This document shows positions 44,751 through 54,939 of a stretch of 64,000 nucleotides of DNA, piece by piece. Source of the stretch: Limnanthes douglasii subsp. nivea (taxonomy: Eukaryota; Streptophyta; Magnoliopsida; Brassicales; Limnanthaceae). Below the pieces are notes generated by a model, which was not told the origin of the DNA, searched no databases, and saw nothing but the letters and a program-made list of their open reading frames with translations. Numbering within the stretch: the first letter of the stretch is position 1; each line of letters starts with the position of its first letter. The position numbers and the translations under genes were made by a program. The DNA lies in assembly GCA_036936605.1 (NCBI GenBank), contig JAUPFV010000002.1:200407273-200471272 (forward strand), read 5' to 3'.

Positions 44751-47030
44751 ATTTATTCTTCTATAAGTATTTTTTGTTAACTTTTTCTTAGCTTGTTATC
44801 TGAGAATGAAAATATTATTTTTTGAACAAAGTCCCATATTGTTACAGAAATTTTCAATGAGTTTTTTATTATTATATTTTATATGAAGTGAATATATCCA
44901 AATTTATTAATGATTCGTCTTTACTTTTTCCTTCTATTGTATTTTGAAAGCATTTTATTGTCTAAAGCTCTGTTATTCCATTTAAAATGATCTATTTCAA
45001 AGGCGTAGACCTTAATAATGAACATGTGACCTCCTTTTTTGGATTATATCTAGAAATATTCAAACTTGTTTTGAAGGATTCATGACTCCTTGTGCGACTA
45101 CTTTTGAAAATCATCATATAATTTGTTTTTTTATTAAGGGGTACGTGGACTCCATAAATTATTGACAACTACTTTTCACATTATCACATAATTATCTGAT
45201 TTTTATTTTTGTGAGAGATTTTGAGACTTTTGGTATTGAATACTTTTGATACCCACTCCATACTTATCCATTATTTTTTAAGGATGTTGGGACTTCTTTG
45301 AAATTTATTAACAAATTCAAAAATATTTAGTAATTAAATTATTTTCCTCAAATGAGGTTTTAACTTTCCAATCTTGAGGATTACACAATGTGTGAACTTC
45401 AACCCAAAACTGTTTAAAATTAAGTTGACGTAAACTGATATAATGCTTTAGATTCGAGTAAGCGCTCTTGACCCTATAAAATTTAATAAAAGAGTTATGA
45501 TAAAATATTGACTTGTATATTTTTAAACATGTAAGTGAAACGTACAAAATAATATATTTATTGATTATTGTATTGTTAAAATATACAATCTTATTACTGA
45601 CATATTGAAGAAAGCTTTCACCGTAAGGTTTATCAAATAAGTCATAACGTAAATGATGACGGTTGGATAAACACTCGATATTTTTCCATTTTCTTAGGTT
45701 TGTCTTAAGCTCATTCTCACTTTTGAATTCAACAATATAATTTTATAAATTCATAAAATCTTCAAAAAAATTTACATATGTCATAATTCTTCGTATTTAT
45801 AAGAATATTTTTTTATATGTCATTGTATAACATACAGATTCCGTTAAGAATTACATTTTCAACATATCGCATCAAGGCACACCACTTTTTCTCCATTATC
45901 AAACTTAGATAAATCAATAAATACATGTAGTTCTCTAACTTCTAAGGACGTAAAATATCATCTTTGTGAAAGTTAGAGTAACAGTTTCGAACAACGAATC
46001 TTGTAGCATTTTATCTTGTAAATACTGTTAACCATGAGAACTCATGGTAATGTGCGCAACATTTCGATAATTATAAGATACACAAATAATAGTTCGTTGA
46101 TTATATATGAACTTTTGGACATACAATGCCATTGTATGTAAAAATAGTCTCAATGCTCTGAACTAAGATGTATATTTATATTTTTTATCTTTAGTTTTCT
46201 TATTTGTACACCATTTGCACCAATTATGTTCTTAAACACACCATAACAATTAGTTGTATTGTCCTCTATAATTAGTTTCTAATATCATGACATATACGAT
46301 ATATGATATGCACTAAATTGAAATGTATATTTATATTTTTTATCTCTAGTATTCTTTTTTTTACATTATTCACACCAGTTATATTCTTAAACGCACAGTA
46401 ACAATTGGTTGTGTTGTATGCTACAATTAGTTTCCAAAATTATGACATATACGATATATGGTATGCTCTGAATTTAAATGGATATTTACTTATTTTTGTC
46501 TCTAGTTTTCTTCTTTTTACACCATTTGCACCAATTATGTTCTTAAACACCGTAACTTTTGTCAATTTAAAACAACCTATAACTATATACATCGAATACA
46601 TTCAATCGACTCAAAATTTGTGTAATATTCTTTCAAAAAAATTAATGTATACATATCTCTGATGTCAATTTTTAATTTATAGTATATAAATTTGTGTCAT
46701 AATCTAATTTTAATAGTTATTAACAATTAAATTAGTAAAATAGTTTAAAAACAACATAACACTACGTAACACATATTAGAAAACATTAAATAGATAAAAA
46801 TCCAAATGTATAACAATTCAGCATAAATTAAATAAAATAAATTATAATTTTACATCTAATGTTGAAAAATTAACTTAAACTTGCACACAATAATAAGCTC
46901 ATGAGTAAATTTCTTCAACGTCAATGGAGTTTACCATCAAGGTAAAGTTTTAAAATCTTATACTTACTTACTAGCCTAAAAATGGTGATTTTGAGATAAC
47001 TTTTCTTGCATGTGTAGACCCATCATAATT
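44751..47030. other. Very AT-rich DNA without genes
   Basis: No gene is supported. It includes the 155-bp tandem repeat at 46.15-46.56 kb. The 3' LTR of element B might be expected here but was not recognised. Confidence 0.4.
46150..46565 (+). repeat. Three tandem copies of a 155-bp unit
   Basis: TATATTTATA or its variant starts at 46171, 46326 and 46481, exactly 155 bp apart. Shared blocks include CACCA(A/G)TTAT(G/A)TTCTTAAAC, ACAATT(A/G)GTTGT and the near-palindrome CATATACGATATATG, present at the two inner junctions. The copies are diverged. Confidence 0.88.
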
Positions 47031-47039
47031 CTGTAGCTC

Positions 47040-47800
47040 TAGCTTATCAACGCATGTCATCGGCCGACTGTTCGTCAATAGAGAAATGGAAACCAGAGGT
47101 CTTACTTTTTAGATCAGTGCACAGTCTAACCACAGAATTAGCTCGGTTCTAAAATGTCTATAACTCAGCACAAACGCATCAGGAAAAGACATCTCGTGAG
47201 AATGAGAAGCTACGATGCGACCTCATCTCTGTTGCTGACGAGCACGACCCATGTTGAAAAAAATGCATAGAATTGGTCAGTGGTGCTGCCTTATTATCAT
47301 CTCAGAATAATTATCTGGTGAAGAATGACGATGGCTTAATGCCGCAAAGTACTGGCTTGTTATCGCAAAATGTGGCTCGAACTAAAAAAGTAAAAGACCA
47401 TGCTAAGAAGATAGTCGAGCTGACCCTGGAAAACAGCAATCTGAAGGTATCCTTAGGGGAGGATGAGACAAAAAAGACTCGAAAAATGGCCGAGCTATTG
47501 AAGAAAGCCAAACAGGAACTAGAAGATCGAGAGAAACAAGTTATGGAGGTCGTCATGAGGATGATAGAGATACACCGGCAAGATATGGTGCAGAAGTTGT
47601 TGGCATTTAATCCCGAGATGTTACTGGGGTATCTTCAAAAGTTTTGCACCCTGAACAGAGAAATTGAACTTGGAGATTGTAGATCATGTTGTCTAAAAGC
47701 CAGAGGTAGATAATCTTAACTTCGATGCAGAGGTGGCGACAATCACGTTGACTAAGGTATCAACGTTGCCACGGGTGGATTGAAGATAGGGTCCACTTCA
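47040..47800 (+). pseudogene. Antisense coiled-coil ORF of element B
   Basis: On + and opposite to element B pol, directly beyond its integrase end, the position of the Tat antisense ORF. The open part (47273-47713) encodes a Lys/Glu-rich coiled coil (KIVELTLENSNLKVSLGED, AELLKKAKQELEDREKQ). A second frame continues past about 47660 (VDNLNFDAEVATITLTKV), showing a frameshift. This corresponds to the C-terminal coiled coil of the element A antisense ORF. The Transposase_28-like part was not found. Confidence 0.55.
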
Positions 47801-48399
47801 GTAATAAAAGTGTATCACATATTGTGCAAAACTTGGCTAATAATCATTTGCTTGTTTTGGATATGTGGCATAGACATTATTATTATTTTGTATGTGTGAA
47901 TTATACGAGTGCTATCTTTTTTATGAAATGTGTATTTTTAAATAAGGAAACGTTAGGACTTATCTAAGTGGAGATAGATGTGTTTACTAAAATTATGTGG
48001 TGACTTAGTACTTCCTTAAAAACCGGGCGCAATATAACCCATCGTGTAGCCAATAAAATTGGGCATACCCATCGGCTTGTTCGCGGGAGAGACCGATTCG
48101 GTATTTTGCGTAACCTCGTGGGCTTGGAGTAATTCGCATATTAGTATCAGTACAAGGTATTGGGCTCGGTTCGGCCCCTTACGTATCTTTAGTGGGCGTG
48201 GCTAATTAGCCTATTTGTATTATTTAGTATTGGACTTATCTTGGTTAGTGGCCCGTTTGTACATTCGTAAGGAAAGAAAGAAGTATAAAACAAAGACATC
48301 AATTTGCGTAAGTAATAAAATTTGATTAAATGGAAAACAGTTTGATGCCTCGTTGAGAAACCCATATGCGCCATCAAAACAAAAAGAGAATCTATCGTT
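47801..48399. other. Spacer between antisense ORF and integrase of element B
   Basis: No gene seen. A G/C-richer patch near 48.02-48.2 kb stands out from the AT-rich surroundings. Confidence 0.35.
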
Positions 48400-49400
48400 A
48401 CATTACATAGGTTGGTGATACAGCTTGAAGTGACTGATATTCCAAGGAATTTTAAGGGTGTGTCCAACTTTTTCAGCAAGGTGGTAGGCCCCTTGATGCC
48501 CTTTGGAGATGACTGTGTAAGGGCCCTCTCAGTTTGGGTCTAACTTGCCAACATATTTATCCTCAGATCCTTAAAATAGTTTCTTCATAACGAGATCACA
48601 AACTTCGAGATCACGTGGTCGCAATCTTAAATTAAAACGTCCCCTCGTCAGACTTATGTTATATTCTATGCGCACACGTGCTTGACCACGACACTCTTCA
48701 ATGAGATTGATACTAATAGCTGGGTTTATGTCATTGGAGGTCTCGAAGTAGTTTGTGATTCTATGAATTAGAATAATAACCTCCGTTGGTACTATGACTT
48801 CTAATCCATAGACAATTGTAAAGGGGGTTTCACCAGTCGCTGCATATAGAGTAGTGTGGTAGGCCCAGAGCACCTTAGAAAGTTTATCAGGTCATTTCCC
48901 TTTAGCACCTTCCAATTTATTCTTGATGCCCTCCAACATTGTTCAATTGGTCACCTCAACTTTTCCATTTTCTTGGGGTTAGTAAAGGGTGGATAAATTA
49001 TATTCAATGTTATAATGCATACAGAATAAGGTGACAACCGAATTTTGAAATTGAAGGCCATTGTCTGTCATCAGCCCTCGAGGGATACCAAACCGAGCAA
49101 GTATCTGGTGATGGATAAAGTTACAAATTTCCTGGGCTTGGGTACGGGAGCGAGCCTTGGCCTCGACCCACTTAGTAAAATAATCCACGACTACTACTAA
49201 AAACTAGCGCTTCCATATAGCCATGTGCAGGGGTCCAACTAAATCGATGCCTCATTTATTAAAAGGACATGGGATCGGGTTAGAGCTCATCGGTTCTCTT
49301 AGGATATGGCCAGTGATAGCAAACGGTTGGCATGAATGGAACTGTTAGACAAGGCGCTCTGCATTTGAAGCCACCTTAGGCCAGTAATAATCGGCTAGAA
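48400..49400 (-). pseudogene. Integrase remnant of element B
   Basis: The core at 49188-48979 has YFTKWVEAKARSRTQAQEI, RFGIPRGLMTDNGLQFQN with a core catalytic Asp. The later part at 48873-48571 has MLWAYHTTLYAATGETPF and IVYGLEVIVP. A C-terminal remnant (GPYTVISKGHQGAYHL near 48.5 kb) follows. Upstream at about 49.3 kb lie zinc-region remnants (ADYYWPKV). Stops separate the blocks. Confidence 0.82.
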
Positions 49401-49779
49401 GAAATTGACGGATAAGGGTACGATGACCACAATGTACTCATTCATCGTCTAAATGTAAGTTATGGAGAACTGTGGTAGATTTTTTTTACTTAAATAACGC
49501 AGCAGCGGTCATGTCATACTTTTTCTATAAAGAACATTATCTAATGTGAAATATTTAGCCGCACGCATTTGTAATGCCCTAGTCGTTGCTTTATCTGAAA
49601 GGAGGGTGTCATCGCCCAAGTAGAGTAAATAAGGTTGTTGCCAATCAGTAGCGGTATCCATTGTGAAGATGATGTCCTGGAACATAGACGCCTTAGTGGG
49701 TGGGTGGCTCTATAGTATCACCAATGGATGTTCCCCTAAGGTTGAGGCTTTAGCCAAGGCATCGATTATAGAGTTATCG

Positions 49780-51230
49780 AGGTAGAGAATTTGCTCGTAA
49801 TTAATTAGCTGAAACTTAAAGTCATATTCTTGTAATATGGCTAGATAACTATCGATTCCTTCTTTTTGGCATCATAGGTACCTTTAGCTCGGATACAGAG
49901 CACCTTGGCTCCACATATATGGGCTAGCCTCATTCCTTCGATGACCGCCTCATATTCAGTCACATTGTTGGTTACAGGAAAGTAAAAGCGGATGGCTTGT
50001 CAGATTTCATCCCATATGGGTAGCTTCATGACTATATAGGCTCCACCATTTGATGTACTTGAAGCTCATCTGCTTCCAATGTCCACTCGAGCTCAAATAT
50101 AACGGGTGAGGCATCAGTCAGGTCCAGCTCGCAGCAAGGCGTGGAGAATTTTTGTTATAAAATCGACGATGACTTGTCCCTTAATCGCAGTGCGCGGATC
50201 GAACTTGATGTCATATTTTCGTAGCTCGATGAACCATTTGGTAAGGTGGCCAAAAACATTAGGCTTTTGTATTAAATTCAATAAGGGAAAAGAAGTTCAC
50301 ACTGTAATTGTGTGGCCCTAAAGGGTGCACCTTGCCAGCAACCACCACAAGTCCTAAGGCAAGCTTATCCAAATTAAAGTAACGAGTCTCAGCATCTACC
50401 AAGGTTTTTCTTGTATAATATGACGATCATTGTACACTATTAGTTTCGCAAACAAGCACCACACTAACTGCGAAAGAAGAAACATATAGATAAAGGCATA
50501 AAAGCTCACCATTGTAGAAGCAAATATGATCTCCGGCGACGTGAGATAGGTTTTAAGTGCGACAAAAGTTGCGTCACACTCCTCATTCCATTCGTTCTTT
50601 TTTTCTCCCCAAATCATTTTGAAGAAATTACGAATTTTGTCAGATACTCGTGAGATAAAACGAGATAGCGCTGTGAGGCACCCGGTTAGGTATTGGACCT
50701 CCTTTATATACTTCGATGGCTTCATCTGGATTAAAGCTCTTAACTGTACGAGATCCGCTACAATCTTTATTTTGCTGATAACATATCTCAGGAACTTTCC
50801 ACTACATACCCCAAAAGAGCACTTTTGAGCGGATTTAACTTGTGATTATACTTACCAAAGATGGTGAAAATATTTCTTAACACCTCGAGCTCTTGATCAT
50901 GTTGGTTTTGACGATCATGTCGTCGATATACGCCTTCATATGGTGCCCCAGTTGGTCTTGAAGATATGACTGCAAGGCGGTGGTATATAGATTCGGTGTT
51001 GTTTAAACCGAAATACATGATGGTATAGCAGTATAACCCATACTCTGTTTGGAATTTTGTGTGTTCCTTATTCTTTGGGTGCAAACAGATTTGATTATAG
51101 CTAGAGTATGCATCCATGAACGATAAATATTCACATCTTGAGGCCAAGTTCACTAGCTGGTTAATAAGAGGCAACAAGAATGCGTCTTTTGCGCATGCTT
51201 GATTTAAGTCGGTGAAGTCAACGCACATGT
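49780..51230 (-). pseudogene. Reverse transcriptase and RNase H remnants of element B
   Basis: RT at 51228-50788 has MCVDFTDLNQACAKDAFLL, YLSFMDAYSSYNQICLHP and a Tyr-rich YCYTIMYFGL. The catalytic YxDD is replaced by frame-broken sequence around VYRRHDRQ. The connection and first RNase H (50725-50396) has KYIKEVQYLTGCLTALSRFI. The second RNase H near 49.95 kb has NNVTEYEAVIEGMRLAHIC. All parts are frame-broken. Confidence 0.8.
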
Positions 51231-51639
51231 ATCACTGTCATTTCTTCTTCTTAACCAACAGAGGGTTCACTACCTAAACTGGATACCGGGTGTGGCGTAT
51301 GTGCCCTAGCTAAAATAGCTTGTCGACTTTATTTTTAATGGCTTCCTGTTTCTTTATTGAAAATGACCGGCGCTTCTGCCTAACAAGCTTGGCATATTGA
51401 TCTATTGCTAACTCATGACAGATTGTCGAGGGGTCATTTGAAATCCACCTACAAATATCCAAATTTTATTTTAATAAACCTATCAAAGAGCTTCTAACAA
51501 CAAAATCCAAATTGTTACTTATGCGTAACACGCGACCATCTGCCACCAGCTCATCATTTGCGTCTTCAGGATTTTCATCAGGGTCGTTTTTTGTTTCCTA
51601 GGATCATCCATTAGTTCAGGTGATGGGGGTATGTATGGC

Positions 51640-51830
51640 TCTCAAATGGATATTTTAGATACAGATCTACCTATATCCGAATCTGAATCCGGAATCTGAA
51701 ATCTGAAATCACTATCTGAATCCGATTTCGAATCTGAATTGTTTTTTAAAATAATATATGAATCTGTATCCGACGGATATTATCCGGACACGGATAATAT
51801 CCAAATCTAAATATATGAATTGCCACTAAA
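51640..51830. repeat. Degenerate TCTGAA/ATCCGAATC-type repeat block
   Basis: A run of near-hexamer repeats (ATCCGAATCTGAATCCGG, CTGAAATCTGAAATC) followed by an imperfect palindromic part around GGATATTATCCGGACACGG. It has no coding value and sits inside element B, between gag and RT. Confidence 0.75.
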
Positions 51831-51869
51831 TTTTATAACTAAATACACCATTGGTTGAACTACTTTTAT

Positions 51870-52115
51870 AGGCATCCTAGTAGAAATTCATATTCTTATT
51901 TTAAATGTGAGATAAGGCTAAGAAAAATATACTGATTTTGAAAAACCACCATGTCTTTTATAGAAAGTTTAGTAGAAATTCTTTACCACATTTTAGATGT
52001 GGGATAAGAGTCATAATAATAAAAAAGATATACATGTTAAGAAAAGTCACCATGTGTTCTATAAACATCTTGGTAGCAACTCTTTTTCCAACTTTAGATG
52101 TGGGGTCAACCGTCA
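51870..52115 (+). repeat. About 2.5 tandem copies of a 92-101 bp unit
   Basis: AGTAGAAATTC or GGTAGCAACTC lies at 51879, 51971 and 52072. Each copy is followed by TTTTA(A/G)ATGTG(A/G)GATAAG-like sequence and, in the first two, by CACCATGT(C/G)TT(T/C)TATA. It lies in element B beside the TCTGAA block; together they may be a later insertion that replaced the protease region. Confidence 0.7.
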
Positions 52116-52355
52116 CTGAGTAATAAGTTCTTGCGGATCTCTAGCTTCCTCTTATAATTCCCACTGAATTGTCGACTAAGTACTTGATGCATTTCCTGAA
52201 GATACTGGGTGTAGCCTCTACATGATGTAACCATAGTCGTCCAATAATGTTCGTAGTATGAGCCAATGGTTACTTGCACGCCTCGACCCTTTGCGCCAAG
52301 GCACCTCTTCCAATCTCCTTTTATCGTACAATCCTCTTTTTCAATCTGATGCGAC

Positions 52356-53060
52356 TCAGTCTGGGGAAACATATTTTGTTGCATCGTCCATTTTGATAAA
52401 CCGATCAGCTCGAGCTAAGAGGTCATTTATCTTCTTAACTGGAAAATGAACCAAATTGCCATGCAGTTCACCCTTCCTGTTGAGGCCTATCTTTAGCGAA
52501 TTGACTGTCGTGTTTTCCTCTATATCTGGAAAGGTGTTCACGGGATGTACAAAACGCTTGACGTAGCTTTTGTGTGTCTCACCCATTCTCTAGTAAAGGT
52601 CCATGATGAAGTCACTTTCACGCATAAAATCCTTGTTGCCAGCAAATCTGTTTTTTAAAAGTACTTCACATATCTGCAAAATCATGTATAGAACATTTAG
52701 GCAAACCGTTAAACCAGTCCATCGCATTACCTTTTAGCGTCATAAAGAGGTCCCGACAAATCATGACATTGTCCGGGTTGAACACCATCATCATGTTCCT
52801 AAATTGCTCTAAGTTCCTTTCTGGATTACCTGTGCCATCATAAGCTTCGATGCGGATCGTATCGAATTTCCTGGATAGCTCGACCTTGAGGATCTTTTCC
52901 ACGAATGGGGCAGACTTGATCGTACTAGTGGGCCTCATTTTCCTTTTCCTTTTGGGAGTGACTTTTCTGCCCTCGCGGTGATGTTCCCACTTCTTTGACC
53001 GTTTTTTATTGTTAATTTCTTCTCATCCCTCGTCGTGCTCCTCGCGCGAGGATTTCTCAT
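52356..53060 (-). pseudogene. gag: gag remnant of element B
   Basis: On the - strand a charged N-terminal part (KWEHHREGRKVTPKRKRK near 52.97 kb) leads into the retrotransposon gag domain (YDGTGNPERNLEQFRNMMM, GNAMDWFNGLPKCSIHDF; 52938-52666). It continues in another frame at 52586-52356 (YVKRFVHPVNTFPDIEENT). This is the usual gag organisation of plant Ty3 elements. Confidence 0.82.
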
Positions 53061-53803
53061 TAAATCAATTTACATCCAACATATATCCTTTAACTTCTCA
53101 AATTAAACCCTAAAAATCTAAAAAACTTATTTTAAAAAAATCATAACCTAATGAAAAAGAAAACAACCAAACCAAACAACCAACAATATAATACAATCTT
53201 ATATTTTAGGTGTACATTCATCTAACATTAAAATCCGTTTAAAAAAACCAAAATAAAAAATCCCGCTTTTGCAGATTCGATTCCAAGATACCTACTCAAA
53301 TTTAGTTGTTTTTACAAAAAAAACTAATTTCGAGATAGCCAGTGGGAATTAGTTGTTTAAAAAAATAACACATATTCTGAAATGCCAACTTGGAATCATG
53401 TGTTATTTTATTTTAAAAAAAAACTACTAATTTTGAGTGACTGTCTCATAATTATATATGCATTTTTTTTTTAAATAACACATATTTCCGAGATGTCCAC
53501 TCAGAATCATGTGTTATTTTTTTCGAATTTTTTTTCATGGAAATCAATTTCATGAACGTTCGAAATATCTTTAGAGTCGATTTCTAGAAAAAAAAAACAA
53601 ACCAAATTTTAGAAAGTTTCATAAAATCGATTTAAAAAATCATGAAAATCGATTTCATGAACAATTGATGGAATCCATTTCTAAAATAAATAAATATATA
53701 AAAAAATATTTATGCATGAAAAGGTGGGTATGAGTTACTTGATAATGATGGTTAGGGTTTATTTTGGTGGGTTAGTAAGTATGTGGCTAGGAGGAGGGTA
53801 AAA
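53061..53803. other. AT-rich DNA with a series of hairpins
   Basis: No gene. At 53.32-53.53 kb three inverted repeats occur in a row: AACTAATTTCGAGA with its partner GGAATTAGTT; AATAACACATATTCTGA with its partner near 53.40 kb; and AAATAACACATATTTCCGAG with its partner CTCAGAATCATGTGTTATTT near 53.52 kb. Further inverted ATCGATTT/AAATCGAT pairs follow to about 53.66 kb. The first 11 bp of the LINE 2 target duplication (GGAGGGTAAAA) end at 53803. Confidence 0.7.
53793..53803. repeat. Left target-site duplication candidate of LINE 2
   Basis: GGAGGGTAAAA here and GGAGGATAAAA at 61049-61059, directly after the LINE 2 poly(A): 10 of 11 bases match. This fits a LINE insertion, but such short A-rich matches can arise by chance. 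Confidence 0.6.
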
Positions 53804-54003
53804 AAAGATAGATATGATCTAAGGAAAAAATGCTCTCTCCTCTCTCCTCAAAGTTTTATCCAACGATAACATTAAGCATCTTCTTTCTTCCATGAATCCT
53901 CCATGTTCGAATGAGGATATGTGAGGTTCCAAGCCAGTGTTTACCAGGCTACCAATCCTTTTGACTTGCTGGAATGGAGGCTCTGGATCAACCTGGGTCA
54001 TTC

Positions 54004-54174
54004 TTCAATCCAGGAGCTGATTGATAGTTGTCAGTGGATATGCCACTGCACCACCTTCTCTTCAATCCAGGTGCTGCTTGATAATGGCCAGAGGATATGC
54101 CACTGCACCACCTTCTCTTCAATCCAGGTGTTGCTTGATAGAGGCCAGTGGATATGTCACTGCACCACCTACTC
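54004..54174 (+). repeat. Three tandem 57-bp repeats in the LINE 2 5' UTR
   Basis: Units start at 54004, 54061 and 54118 with TTCAATCCAGG and end in CACTGCACCACC. The first differs most. Because 57 is a multiple of three they leave an open frame (53921-54505), but no protein family is evident and the frame lies upstream of ORF1. Tandem 5' UTR repeats act as promoter units in some LINEs elsewhere; whether that is so here is unknown. Confidence 0.9.
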
Positions 54175-54939
54175 TCTTTCTATTTCGTCAATCCTGATTA
54201 ATAGCAAGCTGTCTGATGGATGTAAGGCTAGCCAATGCTTCAAAGCGGAGTGTAATGTATCCCCTACCTTGATACACAAGTCTCCCTCACATCTGTCTGT
54301 TTCAATGTCTCCAATCCAATCAACCTTCTCTAGTTCAAATAAAGTTAATGTCATATCTAGTGGAAGCTGGGAAATTTGTTGGTTATTTGCTAATGGTGAT
54401 GTATGTTGCATCATCTGGTTAGATTCTAAGGGCCTCGTCCTAACCAAACTAATGGTTAGAACCTTTGGTTTCAATTCCAACGGTAACCTTTATCAGCATC
54501 AATAGGCTCCCATCCATTTTCATCTCTTTCCTCTATTTTAGGCATCCTGCAAGCCACCTTTCCTAAACCTTAAACTTTTCTTTTGTTTTTGCTATTCCTG
54601 GCTTAAGCACTCCTCGAACCACTCCATTCCCTCTGACCCCTATACAACCCTGCCCCGCTACTACAACCATAGCATTATCCAGCTAGCACTCTACCTGCCT
54701 ACCCTTTGCCATAAGTCTGGACTTGCTGCATTGTCAAGTCCTTTTATCCTCTACCCTATACCCAGACCTAACCCTCAACCCAAGAAACACCCAAATCTCT
54801 ATTTATCTTACCCTACAACATCTAATCCAAATACCCTCAATCAATCCACAAAGCACAATTTAAACAGGAAATATCCTTACCTCTCTCATCACCCAATGGA
54901 ACTCACTTCCTCTCTTAGACCTGCCAAACCTTTGGAAAG

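Larger units (their letters stand above)
48400..53060 (-). mobile_element. Degenerate Tat-like retrotransposon (element B)
   Basis: From high to low coordinates the - strand encodes gag (53.06-52.36 kb), RT (51.23-50.4 kb), RNase H (about 50.3-49.8 kb) and integrase (about 49.4-48.4 kb), with many frameshifts and stops. The protease region is displaced or replaced by repeats at 51.64-52.12 kb. It differs from elements A and C in sequence (integrase core YFTKWVEAKARSRTQAQ, RT YSSYNQICLHPKNKEHTKF), so it is a separate Tat-like family. No LTRs were defined. Confidence 0.8.

Noticed and set aside
44751..47030. 3' LTR of element B
   Set aside because: Expected here by position, but no TG/CA-bounded repeat of any sequence beyond 53 kb was seen.
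53921..54505. A 194-codon + frame with a 19-residue internal repeat
   Set aside because: The repeat is due to the 57-bp tandem DNA repeats in the LINE 5' UTR; the residue pattern (SSIQ, ICHCTT) matches no family I know.
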